From NCBI GenBank assembly GCA_950295325.1, contig OX485808.1:9178501-9242500 (forward strand): a DNA stretch of 64,000 bases, in the 5' to 3' direction. Source of the stretch: Polytrichum commune (taxonomy: Eukaryota; Streptophyta; Polytrichopsida; Polytrichales; Polytrichaceae). Position numbers and translations under genes: made by a program. Shown here piece by piece: positions 13,101-26,090 of the stretch (positions are counted from its first letter, which is position 1; each line of letters starts with the position of its first letter). The notes beneath the pieces are model-generated. The model was not told the origin of the DNA. It saw nothing but the letters and a program-made list of their open reading frames with translations, and did not search any database.

Positions 13101-14656
13101 CATGAAGCTAATGTAGCAGCAGCTAATGTAAGCAGGATGGATGAGGTTGCTTGGGGACTGACGCATGGTGAGAGCAGTGGGAGGACACCAGGGAGCTTGG
13201 AGGTAGCAAGACGATTGGCCATGCGTAACATTGAGGCATTCGTTCAGACGTTTTCTGATCAGCAAGCTCTTACAGCTGCTGCCTCTTCATGGGCTCCTGC
13301 TACTCTCACACAGGTTGCTGAGGCTGCACGCATTCAGGAGGCTGGCCATCTGAGATGCAGGTTGCTTTCTAGGATTCTTTGCATACCATTTCAACCTCAA
13401 ATTATCATTTGCTTTAAACTTAACCCTTAGAGGACTGGGAAATTTATTTGGGATATGTGACAAATTTGTATGAACCCTCAACAAGTGTTGAAATGATATT
13501 CTATTTGTGCTGCGATGTTGAATCCATATTTAGCACAGCCTATCAAAACGAGGAACAGAAAATAAATTCATATGTGACCAGGGTGATGAAATATATATGG
13601 TATGTATTTGAGTCTAGGTCATTTATACGAGCTCAAGTCATTCAGAGCTATAAGAAATTGACTTTACATAACTGTATGCTCTTATTGGAAAATGCATAAG
13701 GTAAATGGACCAATTTTAATGAAACAGTTTTATTTGAAAATATCACAAAGTACTATTAAACCCCTCCGTATGACACCTTGAGGCCAGAATGGGTCTCTTG
13801 GACCTTCAACAATTAACTTCTGTAATCACTTGAACCTTATCCTATGGGATGTTATCGAACATTTTGGGCCTGCACCTGCAAGAATATAGCAAAGACTTTT
13901 CTTACAAGAAATGACTAAGGTTTTGATTTTCCTGATTGCATCAAATATTCTGCTCTTTCATGACCATGTGTAAAGTACTTAACTTGTGCATGTTGATGTT
14001 TCTTGTCTGCCAGTGGAGCTGAAGTAGGGCGCTTTGTTGCGATGCTACGCAACGGTGCTGCGGTGTTGAGAGCTTGTGCAGCTTTTGCGCTCCTGCAGGT
14101 AAATCCACTCTCTGGGTGTCTGTTCTAGAACCTGCCAAGTTGGAAATTATATTGAAAATAAATCTGTATTGTTTATTAGAGCAGTAGTGTTTTGTTTATT
14201 GACACAAATTGTCATGGACAATAACTAATCTCTGACTTCAAATTAACACATTTAAGGTTGAAAATGCTAAAACCAACACTTTAAAACCTTGCACACTAAG
14301 TACACCACCTCAACACCAGGCTTCCCTGATGGTTTGAGTCATTCACCAATATATATTGAGCCTTTAACCTTTGCATATGGAATTCAAAAAAGGCATACTT
14401 AGGTGCTTTGGAACCTTTTTCAATGCTAACAAGAAATACTCGTACTATTTGGTTATGTGTGCAGTTTACAATGCCAGGAGGGAGGCACGCTTTGCACCAT
14501 GCATTATTACTCCAGAAGGCTGGGGCTGGCCGGGTTTTGCGAACAGTGGCTGCTGCAGCAACAGCAGCACTGCAGGCGAAAGTGTTTGCTCGAGTTGTTC
14601 TTCGAAACCTTGAGCACCACCAGTCAGAGAATAAGGCTGTGGTGGCATTGTCATGA
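7162..14656 (+). CDS. ARABIDILLO: ARABIDILLO-like F-box/LRR/armadillo-repeat protein (12 exons, 995 aa)
   Basis: Coding exons: 7162-8718, 8994-9152, 9343-9423, 9960-10091, 10850-10977, 11162-11249, 11594-11694, 11880-11943, 12405-12580, 13136-13360, 14014-14098 and 14465-14656. All introns (184-758 bp) are GT-AG and the spliced length is 2988 bases, in frame. The product matches plant ARABIDILLO proteins throughout. A basic KRRR motif (residues 15-18) beside a seven-Asn run is a possible nuclear signal, and a 12-Ser run follows (62-73). The F-box spans about 89-135 (WTSLPDDTVLGLF...), then leucine-rich repeats to about 380, then armadillo repeats from about 450 to 880. Arabidopsis ARABIDILLO-1 is about 930 residues. 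The family is nuclear, F-box-containing (hence probably SCF-linked), and promotes lateral root formation in Arabidopsis and spore germination in a moss. I chose ATG 7162 because it is the first ATG after the in-frame stop at 7006; an upstream intron cannot be excluded. No frame break is seen. Confidence 0.94.
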
Positions 14657-16830
14657 CAGGTTTGACTGAAAATCCATCTGTACTTGGTCATCAGAATCAT
14701 AAGTCAATCCCCTCGATAGTAGTACCAAGTGGATGGTTGTGAATTTTTGGGCCCTTGTTTGTTCTGAGCTTTGGTGATAGACTTATCCATGTCAGACATT
14801 TCTTCTGTCAGGGTAATGTGTACATTGTGCAAGGGGTTGCAATTGTGAAAAGGATACACATTCAAACAAAGTTGTTATTTATCATCTTCGCTTTCTTAAA
14901 AAGTGGTGTGATGTTCTGAATTAGCGCTTGAGTTGCCATAGTAGGTGTGCATTGGTCTTCCCTTTGTGATTTTTTTGCTGATGAGAACTATATATTCAAT
15001 TAGATTTGCTTGCAAAAAGACCATATCATTTTATACTTTGTTATCACTGGAATTATGACAGACCCACCATGTTGGTCTTTGTGCAAATACACAGAGCCAC
15101 TAAACTTTTAATTGCAAGTATAACTGGCAAAGGACTTGGCTGAATATATCTGTGCAGGGTGCATTTGTTTGTCACTAGGTGGATTGATTAGGTCAGGAAC
15201 AAGATTACTTTAGTTTTCTAATTATATATGTTTAGGGAGTGCTATATACTGGTGCAAAATATAGTCTAGTAATTATAACTTGGGACAGAACATTATCATT
15301 GCTCTGCCAATTTATAACCAATCGTTACTACTGCTATTATTCCAGCTTTCTCTATTGTTGGTTATGAGGATCTTGTTGATAGTGAGTGTATTGTTCAGGA
15401 ATTGAGTGTGCTCCGTTTCCACTCCCCTAGGCATGAAAAGACAAATATATTCCAAAATCACAAGGTCATCTAAATTAGTCAAGTCTTCATTTGAGGTCTC
15501 CTTGTGGATTCTGCAGCCTCTGAGGCTGGCAGTGTGTTCTGCAGCAGGTACTACTCGTCATCTTGTAATATTCTGGATCAAGGAGACAGCCAAGAGGCTG
15601 AGGAGCCAGATTTTATCTTGTCATCTGATGGTTATTATTAGCTGAAAGAGACCTTGCACTTTAGTGGTGGTGTCACAAATATGGATATCGCCATGTATTG
15701 TGGTGTTTAATGCTCTTTTCCAGCAATTATATGGTCACTTTCTGATAGACTTGATTGTGTTAAAGTGGCCCCTTGGGATCATTGCTCCAATGGGTGCTAG
15801 AAGAGGGACTTGAACATCATCATGACTATATGAGGTCCGGATTCTGATCAGCAACAAGTTCGTTGGTTTGTTCCCAAGGTTTGCTACTTATAAAATGGGT
15901 TTTTTTGGGGGGGTCTTTAGGCAGGCTAACTAGTCTATTGTCCCTGGCACCTTCAGCTGGTAGATTGAAAGGGAAATGTAGGTACCAGGAAGTCTGGAGT
16001 TCCTTATGAACAGTGTGCCATATTTCTGCTTCTTTTTTTTCGTCCCATGGAAAAAGAAGCTTGTAACCATGAAACCAAGGACCGCAAAAGTAGAATACAT
16101 TGGATGCGACAACAATGATGACCGAGACACACCACCACCACCAACAACAAGAAGAACAGCAACAAAGACTGAAGGCGTGGGCAACAATATGCTGGCAGGT
16201 GGGAACGATACTTGTGCATGTTTTGCAGCTTGTAATCATTCCAGGGTTGCTTGTAGTGATGTCGCCAGCATGTCCTCTTTAAACCTGGATGGACCAACTG
16301 AGAATAAATTTGGGATTTACTGAATTTTGTTCAATTTCCTGAAGGTTAAGATTCCCACATTGTTGAAGGGATGTTCTTTCTGGCTGCAAAGTCTGTACAA
16401 GTGGAAAGAGATGCAGAATCCAATTGATCTGTGTGCAAGAGTGCATGTGTGTTACCTTATGTCTATGTGTGCTTTCATTGTATCTAGAAATAGGGTGTTC
16501 GCTCGAATAAACTATACTTTTGGCTTTTGTTTTCCCCACTTGGGGATTTTGTCGCATCTCTACTAGTTTCCTTGTGCTGATGAAATTGAAGTCTTCATAC
16601 ACATGCTGTACAACAATTTGCTTTAGTAAGAAGGTGTGGAAGTTGGCTTTTTCTATGTGGATCAATTGTTTGGCTATTGCCACATGTGTGATTTGTTCTC
16701 AATTGCATTCTAGTTTTGAGTTTGCATTGCTGATGTATTTCTTGATTATTGTTTTATGGTTTACTTGCTACCTATATCTATTTGAACATTGGTACTTACA
16801 GGGATATATATTTCAGTGTATCTAATGATC
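14657..16830 (+). other. Probable 3' UTR / downstream region of the ARABIDILLO gene
   Basis: Composition resembles the introns and UTRs of the gene. AATAAA-like signals occur at about 16302 and 16507 and could end the transcript. A short coding-like stretch near 15494-15645 is listed separately. The ORF at 16006-16323 has no protein-like features. Confidence 0.4.
15494..15645 (+). other. Candidate alternative 3' exon of the ARABIDILLO gene
   Basis: A frame open from about 15494 to a TAG at 15643-15645 encodes an acidic, Ser-rich tail (includes QEAEEPDFILSSDGYY). Possible acceptor AGs lie at the start (after CATTTGAG) and at TTCTGCAG near 15513-15520. It follows the gene's TGA by about 0.85 kb. 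Use would require a donor inside exon 12 before the stop, and the available GT sites there are weak. It may equally be chance in a 3' UTR. Confidence 0.25.
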
Positions 16831-17747
16831 ACTATGTTAAGTTCATGTAGGACTGCAGGAATTTTAGAGTGATTCTTTGAGAGACAAGTACTATCTCCCG
16901 TTGATAACTTGAGCTCTTGCCAACGATTGTCTTGGCATTTCATCCCAGACTTCCTATGTTTTGTCAGTACCCAGAAAGCTTGATGATGGCCCACTTTGTT
17001 AATTATTGTAGTAGCCACAACATTGTGTGATAAATTTGTTGGGTCAGTTTTGGTTTGAGCAGGTTCTATGTATTAGTGTGACAATTGGGTGCAGTGTTTT
17101 GAGTATAGGTAAGAGAAATTCCCCCCCCCCCAAAACCCTGGAACAGAACCAAGAACATTGGTTTTCTGAGGTTTTTGATGACTTGTATGGACTAGGAATA
17201 ATATTCAGGATAAATATTGAATGAATAGAGAAAGTAATTGTTAAATGTTTATATGTTATCAAATAATTATATAGGTAATATAGGTAATATAGCTATTATG
17301 AAAGGGTGAGAGTGTATCAACTTGCTACTGGTTGGCATCACTAATTCTTACGACATTGGGATTTTCTGGTTACAGACATTTGTGAGGAACTACACCCCAA
17401 TCTGCAAGACATCGACATACATTTGTATACCAAGTTCTTGGTTGCACGTCAATTAGAGTAGAGGCGCCCATAAATGATCACTTAAGAGGTTCTGCGCCAA
17501 CTCTGGAGAAGTAAAAGGTGGTGCAAATTTTTCCCATGTAGGAAGGTAGAAATTATGAGACCTGCAATTTTTTTTTGATAATTTTATTCCTTAATATGAA
17601 ATTGCTGTGAAATTTTGAAGCAAAAGTTGACCTGAGCATATCATCATTGTCTAGAGTCTACCATGACTGCTCATTTAAACCGCTCATTCCTCTTCACTTA
17701 AGCACTCAAAACCAGGGACATGTGTCATGGCATTATTGGTTTTGGCA

Positions 17748-17827
17748 TGATCGAAATTGAGTCCCAGCTTGATTGAAATTGAGTCTCAGCCTGATCGAAA
17801 TTGATTCCCAATCTGATTGAAATTGAG
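17748..17827. repeat. 22-bp tandem repeat, ~3.6 copies
   Basis: Units begin at 17748, 17770, 17792 and 17814, each starting TGAT(C/T)GAAATTGA. The copies differ by a few substitutions. Confidence 0.9.
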
Positions 17828-18546
17828 GTACCCTATAGATTGTTGATGGGGTCTTGATCAGAATTAGGTGCCTCTACTATACTCTAGGAGATTCTGACCA
17901 TTTTAGGAATGGTGAATATTATGAACCCAATGATGCAAATGTTCAATATCAATAATGGTATCAAGAATGTTGTTAAAATTGCAATTTTATGTAAATATTG
18001 ATACTTGGAGGGTGTCACAGGGCAATAGAATTTTTGTATACTTGGTAACTATTTCAGTGAATGCAATCGTGAGGCCACATTGATACTAAACTGGTTTTAC
18101 CCAAGTACCAAGGTTCTTGCATGTTGAATAGGTTGGTATTAAAAATGAAGTCAATTTTAGGTTTCAACTATTGTAATGATATCAAAATCTTATAAAAGTC
18201 CTCAATGTATAAAAGTATAGTAAACATGCATTACTAGACCTTGGTCACAAAATCAGGCGACTACAACATTTATTGCATACAATCTTTTGGCATGTATCCC
18301 TTCAGCCAAGCATTCCACTTCTTAAAGACTTTGATTACTAAAGTAGGCATACCCAAAACCAACTCTAGACCTAGAACCAACACTGTGAGTATCAATATCA
18401 TCAATTTGATGTCTCCAAATGTATGACTGGCTAAATTATCAGTTTTGGGTATGTGCTATTATATATCATTTGAAGGAAACATAAGACATCATCACAAGAT
18501 GACATAAGCTTAGCTTGCTTGAGTCTAATACTTTGTATTTGCACGT

Positions 18547-18574
18547 GCGCGCGCGCGCGCACACACACACACAC
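18547..18574. repeat. Compound (GC)n(AC)n microsatellite
   Basis: Seven GC dinucleotides are followed directly by seven AC dinucleotides. Alternating purine-pyrimidine sequence of this kind can adopt Z-DNA. Confidence 0.9.
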
Positions 18575-20935
18575 ATGTTTCTCATTAGTAGATGAAAGGG
18601 CATTCCAATGCACCAAAGTATGCCTTCTTTGAATACAATATGCAAAAGTTATAAGGACTTAGAGTTTAATTGGCAAATTTACCCAAAATTGTTAGGGGCT
18701 TGACACTCAGATAACCAAAATGTATTCTATTGTGAAAGATTTTGGGGTGTTGGTTTGAGGTTGGGATTTAGTTTTAGCACCATCTACCTTACACAACATC
18801 AAAATTGAGTCTCTCACTAATTTATCATTGAGCTCATAAACCAATGTTTCGTAAAGGACACCAATTATTTCCTTGGCAAGAGTCCTCGGTCTTATTAGAA
18901 GTACCTAACCCCCATGAACCTAAAACTCAAAACATCCAAATTGCATAAGACTTTCTTGCCCCTTTCTTGGAACACTCTTTAGGGACCATTATGTATCACC
19001 TAAGGTGTGCCTAAGGTGGGTGTATCTTAATCCGGCGCTTCCGATAATGGAATATCTACTTCAAGGTCGACTTGTGCCTGTCAACATCATTAAATGGTTG
19101 CTCACCTTCCAAAATCTCATTCAATCTAGAATGTGATCAACTGATATGTAAGTAAATTCATAAAAGCATGTGACATGATTTGAAAGTGGATGCAATCACC
19201 AACTACACAAGTTTCTTAGATCATCTATTTGAGTGAGTGAGAGCCCAAAATACATGACATGTGACTCAACATGGGAGTGTCATGAAGTGTAATTTAAGCG
19301 ACAAAGGCGTTTTCCATGGCGAGGAGGAGGCTTCATGACTAATTTATGGGCAGATGAATTATGTGTTTAGAAATTCACAGCAAATTTTCATGAAATTGGT
19401 ATTGGGTCTCTGCTATCTCCTCCACACACATTTGGAAATACCTTGAAAACATGAGTGTTGAAGATCTCCAATTAAAACGCTTTAAACTCACTTAAGATAC
19501 TATACCTTAACCCATAACCTAAAACCAACACTATGCACTGTTGTCATACATTTTGATCCTCCAAATGTAAGAGTATGAAACATAGTATTGGTTTCGGATT
19601 TAGCTTTGGTGGGTATTCGTACTTTAAGTCTCTAGTTGCATTGATTTGTCTTATTAGTGTGGGTTACAATTTGGAGTTCACATGTTGTTATACCTTCTTT
19701 GTATTAAGAACATCATTTTTCAACTAACATAACTTGATGTAAATTGTGAGAGAGCAAGCATCGGCAACGCATTGATAAGACTTTTGTAAGAGAAACGGAA
19801 GGATCATGGTCCTTTGAAATAGCACGACTCCAAATTGAAATCCAAGATTAATAATGGGCCATTCCGTAACGGAATGTGAGGCAAATGCATTTCCGTGTGG
19901 GCTATTGCAAAGAACTCTCCTCAAAGTTGCCTCTTGGACAATTTGAGCACACATGCAACTTCAAGCTATGCACTTTTTCACATATCATATTCCCTTCAAC
20001 TTTGACGAGAGAAATGATACGGACCTTGGTAAGAGTCGTCAAAGAGGGGGCACCCCTGGAGTCTTACATTGACCCTTTGTGTGCTTTTTGAACCCTAAAC
20101 TTTGGCCAAAATTTTGCAGTAACTTTGTAACATAGTCCCCCTTAGAGCTTCGTGATGTCGTAGTGTCTCGGTAAACGCATCCGTTGGGAAGGTGAAAACA
20201 CATCCAACAATTCTTTTGCTTGGGTTTTATTATTATTATTATTATTTAATGTTTTAGTTAATTTTTCCAATTTGAAGTGGATTTGATACCAAAAATAACA
20301 CCAAAGACCCCGAATTACCCTCGTGAGGTCCAATTGGAACGGATTTGTTCTCAAAAAAGACATGAAGCATGTCGTAACTATCTAGGGTTTTTCACTTCGG
20401 TGGCGGATGAGTCAACGAGAGGTCACAAAGCCGAAGCCCAAAAGCTTTTATTACTAGGACCATCCTCACTAACTCCTCTAATGCCAAGGATGAGATAAGA
20501 TAAATAACCAACATAAAAAAGGCCACCACATGGTCAAAAACCCTTAAGAGGTTGGGACACCATAAAGAGGTTGAGGTCTCACCATAAAGACACCATAATC
20601 CAAGGGTTGATCACACCGGCCAATTTTGACACCATTCGTCGGCATCTCTGGTTGTAATAGTGTGAAAAGTGGTGGGCCAACATCTATTTCTCAACATAAT
20701 CCCCAATAATTTCACGGCTAGAACCAGAAGGACAGTTTGGTGTGATCAGGGCATGAGACATTTAGATTATCGGTGCAAGTGGTAATCAAGGTGTACTAAG
20801 CCACCTCATGGGGCATCATTTATACATGCACATGTACCATATATCGCTTTGCTAGGGATGCTCTAAGTATACGTGTTATGTGTACATATGAAGATTTTAG
20901 TGGTGGAAGATACGTTTGGTCCAAGTAAAGTCCCC

Positions 20936-20953
20936 GGGGGGGGGGGGGGGGGG
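20936..20953. repeat. Poly-G tract (18 bases)
   Basis: An uninterrupted run of 18 G, preceded by CCCC, in AT-rich surroundings. It belongs to a set of long G/C homopolymers across the window. Confidence 0.9.
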
Positions 20954-21019
20954 TCTTCATACCATGTACGAACTAACGTGAGTGTAAGAAGGGGTGTTAT
21001 TTGAGGGGTCATCGTACAT

Positions 21020-21660
21020 AGTATACGTAAGGGAGAGGTATTAATTTTTTCTAGTGTGTCTAGTTAAAAAGTCTATGAAGAATCTTGAAGTAAAGGAAGA
21101 TGTACAAAAGGGGGTCCTAAGGTTTAGAGGAATTCTTGACAACAAATGTGTAGGTTTCATCCAATTCGCATTCATCCATTGTTGTCATATGGTGATAGTC
21201 CTCAATGACTCCCTTGTTCATTCTTGTGCAGGTTCGCATTTGAGTTCTCAGACAAGCTAGAGGTTCTTAGAGTGCTCATGGGTTCCCTTGAGATTTGATC
21301 TCAGATTGTGGTTGAGTTTATGTGTTAATATCTTTGTTTGTTTGATGCAATCATTGAGTTACATGCTTTGAATGAAAATAATGTTCAGTGACTTTCTCAT
21401 TAGAAAATGATCATGGACTTTACATTTAATAAAGGCATAATTGATTCACGATTAATATTTTGTATGTAGTGGAGGCATTTATCACATTAAATCTCAATCT
21501 CAATATAAATACACAAGTCCATTTTTCTAACATGCCGGTAGTACATAAACATTTACTTTTCTCTATAAACTTCTCGTATATAGGGGGTTTGATTTCATAG
21601 TGACCCATGAATGTCATTTAGGTTATCAGAGAAGAGTCCAACCCCCCCCCCCTCCCCACA
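21020..21660 (+). repeat. Dispersed repeat family A, copy 1
   Basis: This block aligns collinearly with 25580-26090. Shared stretches include GGGAGAGGTATT, CCTAAGGTTTAGAGGAA, GTTTCATCCAATT, GGCATTTATCACATTAAA and GAAGAGTCCA, in the same order and similar spacing. Identity is moderate. No terminal repeats are visible, so the element type is unknown. Confidence 0.7.
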
Positions 21661-22379
21661 AGGGTAAAGTCATACATTGGGAAGGTGAAAACACAATGAA
21701 CTACTTTATAACCTAGAAAGATGTGCTTTAAAATTACTTGATTCCAAAAATGGAATCAAACATCCATAACTTTATAGCGGACTCAAAACTTTGTTAAATG
21801 GTCACCAACGTGTTAAGGAAGTTACTTCTTTAATCAATCCCCTTCACCCAAGATCGATGAACTTACCTAGACACCACAAAAACTTTAGTGGCTTTGAATA
21901 AGGTTAGAAGTCTCATCTTTTTATTGTTTTCTTATTGACTCGGCACACGAGAGCCTTGAGGTGGTTGAGTCGTTTTGTGGTCTTTGGGTCTTCTATGGTC
22001 ATGCCAAGCAATGTAATTGGAATATTGGCCTTGGTAGTAGGATGGTCAAAAACCTAACAAGATGGTCATATACAACCTGCCTTTTGTCGTATGTGAAGAA
22101 GGCCTTGACGTTTTGGAGGAGCTTTGGAGGTTCCTTTTGTTCAAAATGGTTACGAGGGACTCAATGGGTGAGGAAACCGATTGGTGGAAGTTGAGTGAGT
22201 TATAAGGCATGTTGGTGTTATTGGTTAGTTTTTCATGTTCTTCAACTTTTTACTGAGCAAATTTATGCAAGAGAAGTTGTGTTTCATTAGAGAAGCTATG
22301 ATAAAGCAGGAATATAAAATTGTGTTGAAAATCGGACCTCCTTGGATTTAGATACGATTATCGAAAGTGCATGTGTGTT

Positions 22380-22530
22380 TTTGAATGATTACCTAGGTCC
22401 CCTCGACTGTGTTGACTATTGAGTTTAGAATGGTTGATATATTTTGAGCACGTAGTCCAATCTCTCTCAAACTTGTTGGGTTTTGTGCTTAGATCTAACT
22501 TACGCACACAACACTCAATTACAGGTGTCC
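22380..22530 (-). repeat. Dispersed repeat family B, minus-oriented copy
   Basis: Shares with 27200-27375 the ordered motifs GTTGACTATTGAG, AGAATGGTT, TTGAGCACG, GCTTAGATC and ATAGGTGTCC (ACAGGTGTCC here). The reverse complement resembles 5560-5740 and 56920-57090. Confidence 0.6.
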
Positions 22531-23479
22531 AAGCAAGATTAATAGCCAAAGAAGGCCCATGTACCTTATACTTCACAAAAATGTAACTTGATAAGACAAT
22601 GCAATGAAATAACTGGGCATGCATTTCATCAACCCAATTACATTAGAATATCGTATCATATTTTTTGGATTCTTAAATGTATATGTGGTCCACCTTGGCC
22701 CTCTTACTCATAAGGAATTGTATGAAGCCATCTAAGGTAACTAGGCATGATTGAACTCTTATGTAGAAGTTTAAATTTGAGTGGTATATGGCAAGGGTTG
22801 TAGTTAAGAACGGATACCAAAGTGACACTTGTTATGGTGAGATTGGGTTCTTAGCCTGGAATAAGGACACCGGTCTACGTTTAGTACTTTTACACAAACA
22901 GAAATAGTCAATGTGATTGTTTAAAAACAAATAAGAATTTTCACTTTGACGTTTTGTAGCTTTTACATCTCAACGCCGATGTTGACACTTGGAACACGAA
23001 TGTTCATGATACACAAGTGCTACACAAATAAAAACAATTTGCGATCCTATCCAATGGTCGACAATTTATGTAGAGTTGAAAGTGTATGTTATAGGCCAAT
23101 GCACATTAGTTATGTGGTCATGTATTTTCAAAAAAATGAATCCAAAAGCTTTCCACAGGTGGTTAAAACATTTCATTAAAGACCACTCTAGAATCCTCTT
23201 ATTGATGATACTTGGTGTATGTAGCTCACTTCATTGTTGCACTTTGGGACTTGTCGAGTTGGAGGTCTTGATCCTAACTTGAAGGTCGACATTTTCAATA
23301 TCTAGGAGGGTTAGACTAGGACAAATGCATTACATTGCATAGTGCATTGACATTACATGTGGCGCTCCATGTAAATGAAATGATATTTACTAGAAATTGA
23401 TGTAAGAAAGTATGTAAAACTAATATATACAACTTCAATTAACTTCCATTTTGAACCTAAGACATGCGGGGAGCTTTAC

Positions 23480-23836
23480 GTCCGGGTTAAATCACATCTG
23501 TGCTCGGCTGGGCCCCCCCCCCCCCATGTCTCCTTCATTGTCCAGTCTTCTTGCCTGCACAACTCTTCTTCGTTGGGTACCAATGTGATAATACTTGGTC
23601 ATTTAAGTTATTAAGCGCCCAGTCACTTAAGCCATTAAGTTTCTTTGGCATGTGAAGGAACTCCATCAATTAACTTGGGAATGACGAAAGTGATGTCAAC
23701 TTGAATATTTGTAATTTCAACTGGGTATTGTCACATTGGTTCCCAACGAGGAGGAGTTCCCACGCAGGTGCGGGCAGTGAAGGAGGCCTGAGAGGGGTGG
23801 GGCCCAACTAAACACAAATGTGATTTAGCCCAGGGC
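23480..23836. mobile_element. MULE-like foldback MITE, copy 1
   Basis: A 357-bp element whose two ends are reverse complements over about 130 bp each. It is flanked by AGCTTTAC on the left (23472-23479) and the same sequence on the right (23839-23846), most of a 9-bp duplication with small end changes. The right terminus reads inward as GCCCTGGGCTAAATCACA, the left as GTCCGGGTTAAATCACA. A 13-base poly-C tract lies at 23513-23525 in the left arm. Homologous full-length copies lie at 48913-49267 and 57546-57900. Long TIRs plus 9-bp duplications are typical of Mutator-like elements; there is no room for a transposase, so it is non-autonomous. Confidence 0.88.
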
Positions 23837-24424
23837 AAAGCTTTACCTAATAGAATTAGCGTAGCGACTAACAAAAGAAATTTCACATGTATCTTCGCGA
23901 TGTGGTGTTGTGGGTTCACCCACTCCGGAAACTAATTGAAGAGTGGTTTGTGCCTTAGATAGAACACTCGACCATCATCGACTCTATAATCGACAACCAT
24001 TTTAAAATGGTGCAAGAGGGTATGCGTGGACATACCTCTAAGAACACGTTACGAGGGGTGTTGAGGTCGATATACACGTGGTGGATATGCGGTCGAAGTT
24101 GGGGACACGATTGAGGCCATTTTGAAGTTCGCAACCTCAAGTATTGAACCAATCTCGACATGTGGACACGCATCATGGATTGGATACCACCTATAAATTG
24201 GGGGAGGGTTTTTCTCCGGGGATATTATCCAATGAAATTTTAATCTACTATGATACCCATTAAATGCCATGGGCCTTGACATGTACGACCCCACTTTTGA
24301 CCCTTTTTCGGGGAAAGGCTTGGAATGGGCGTTCCACTCCAAGCAGCGGCAATGCAAAAGGCGATGTGGAAGTGGTGGCGGTGCAAAAAGAAGGTTCTAG
24401 TTCGAGAACCTAGGTAGGAGTGTC

Positions 24425-24610
24425 CCGGGAGATTTTAAGCATAATAGGTCGAGATCCGAGTGTTCCCAAGTCCAACCGGGGGTGGGTGGTTACATGTTGA
24501 CATCTTTCGGTGTTTCTCTATAAAAATAAAATTTGGAGGTATATTCTCCAAATCCTTCTAAAATGATGGAATTTCGACCGGTTATTATTCAAACTCCAAT
24601 TGGTGAATAG
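24425..24610 (+). repeat. Dispersed repeat family C, copy 1
   Basis: Collinear with 26715-26905: GGTCGAGATCC/GGTCAAGATCC, AA(A/G)TCCAACCGG, GGTTACATGTTGACATCTT, GAGGT(A/G)TATTCT and TCTAAAATGAT occur in the same order. The element type is unknown. Confidence 0.65.
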
Positions 24611-25029
24611 CGGTCTGTTAATAAATAAATAACCAATGTCGGGCAATCTGATGTGAGTTTGAGCTTGTTGGCCCTACCTTGTTCAAGAATCCTCTTGGTA
24701 GAGGGTGGGGTTTACTGCCTACCTTGCGGTGGGTGGGCTCTTGGCTTCCTACCTACTTAATTAGTTTTTTTTTCCTTTATTTATTTATTTATTTAATTTC
24801 TTGTCAAGTAGAGAGAAGATTTCACAATGGTCTGTAATTGGTGGTCGGGTCTTCCCGTTCGTTCATTGCCTAGAAGGACTTTGGACTAAATGCCAAAGTC
24901 CCCTGGAAAGTCCACGAGGGAGTTGGTCTTGGCCCGTAGTCTTTAACGTATACATAGGAGGGGTTAAAGTTTTGCTAGCTCTTCCAAACTAAGCTAAATA
25001 ATTGTATTTAGTGTTACTTACTATTTGGA

Positions 25030-25430
25030 ATTACACGATGCTTTAAATGGATACAATTGGGAGGACCTATGTATTCAGTTGTGGAATCAACAAACATGCA
25101 CTTTGGATAACTAAATTAGGGGAGGTTTGATTTCCAATCCAATTATGGTTGATGCTACATCATAGATTTGTTGATGCAACATAAATTTGTTTTGTAAATC
25201 TTACTGGTAGAAGTTGGAGAACATGAAAAACGAACCGAATAACACCCATATACCTTATGGTAGGTGACGGTAGATGGTGCTAAAACCAACAACCCACTCA
25301 AAATCAACACTCTAAAATTTAACTCTACATTGAGTACATATTGATTATGAGAATGTCCATCACCTTAACATCATGTTTTCAGTTGATTTCATATCAGCTA
25401 CCAATAAAAATCTAAATCTTTATGAATTTC
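25030..25430 (+). repeat. Dispersed repeat family D, copy 1
   Basis: Aligns over ~400 bp with 57000-57500. Shared motifs include GGGAGGACCTATGTA, TAACACCCA(C/T)AT, CATTGAGTACAT-like sequence, GAGAATGTCCA and ACCAATAAAAA-CTAAA. Shorter pieces occur at 2640-3000, 4420-4500 and in intron 11 of the ARABIDILLO gene (about 14255-14310). Confidence 0.7.
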
Positions 25431-25579
25431 ACATATGGAATACAAATAAGACAAATTTTGGTTCATCAGTTCCCCTATCAATTGGTAATAAGATCCATTT
25501 AGAGATTATATGGCTAGTCGTAGAATCTATGCTAAACACTTCAATTGATGGTTCTAGCACTATCTACCTTCCCCAAGGT

Positions 25580-26090
25580 ATATAAAAGGGAGAGGTATTG
25601 CTTTATCTGGTGTACACATTTTAAAAAGCTATCAATTCTTTTGAACTAAAGGTAGATGTATAAAAGGGGCCCCTAAGGTTTAGAGGAAAATTATCAATAG
25701 ATGTGTTAGTTTCATCCAATTTACCTCATTTCATCCAAATGACATGTGTTTTAGGGTTAACTATTATGAGTTCTATCCTATGGATGAGAAAATGTTTGAT
25801 GACTTTCTCATTGGAAAGTGAAAGTGGATTATATATATATATATAAAGGCCCAATTATTTTATGAGTTATATTTTGTGTATGTAGTGTAGGCATTTATCA
25901 CATTAAAATGAAAATTTTAATATAAATACATGATTCCATTTCTTATCCTATTATTAGTACATATATATATATATATATATTCTTTTCTATATAATCATTG
26001 ACCCGTAAATAGGAAATTTTATATCATAATCATTGATGCATGCCATTTAGATTTCCAATGAAGAGTCCACCCTTGGGGCTACCTTGATAG
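25580..26090 (+). repeat. Dispersed repeat family A, copy 2
   Basis: Collinear partner of 21020-21660, shorter by deletions and with an inserted AT microsatellite. Confidence 0.7.

Larger units (their letters stand above)
16831..21019. other. Gene-poor intergenic region
   Basis: I see no coding region. Fragments containing AAAACCAACACT-type motifs at about 18357-18420 and 19500-19640 resemble the dispersed repeat at 25265-25390. Homopolymer runs occur at 17121-17131 (C) and 20936-20953 (G). Confidence 0.5.

Noticed and set aside
16006-16323. 105-residue ORF after the ARABIDILLO gene
   Set aside because: Low-complexity composition, no domain, and position in a probable 3' UTR.
23731-23919. 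Minus ORF with a peptide similar to one at 57722-57952
   Set aside because: Similarity arises because both lie in copies of the same MITE. The frames are not conserved across all copies.
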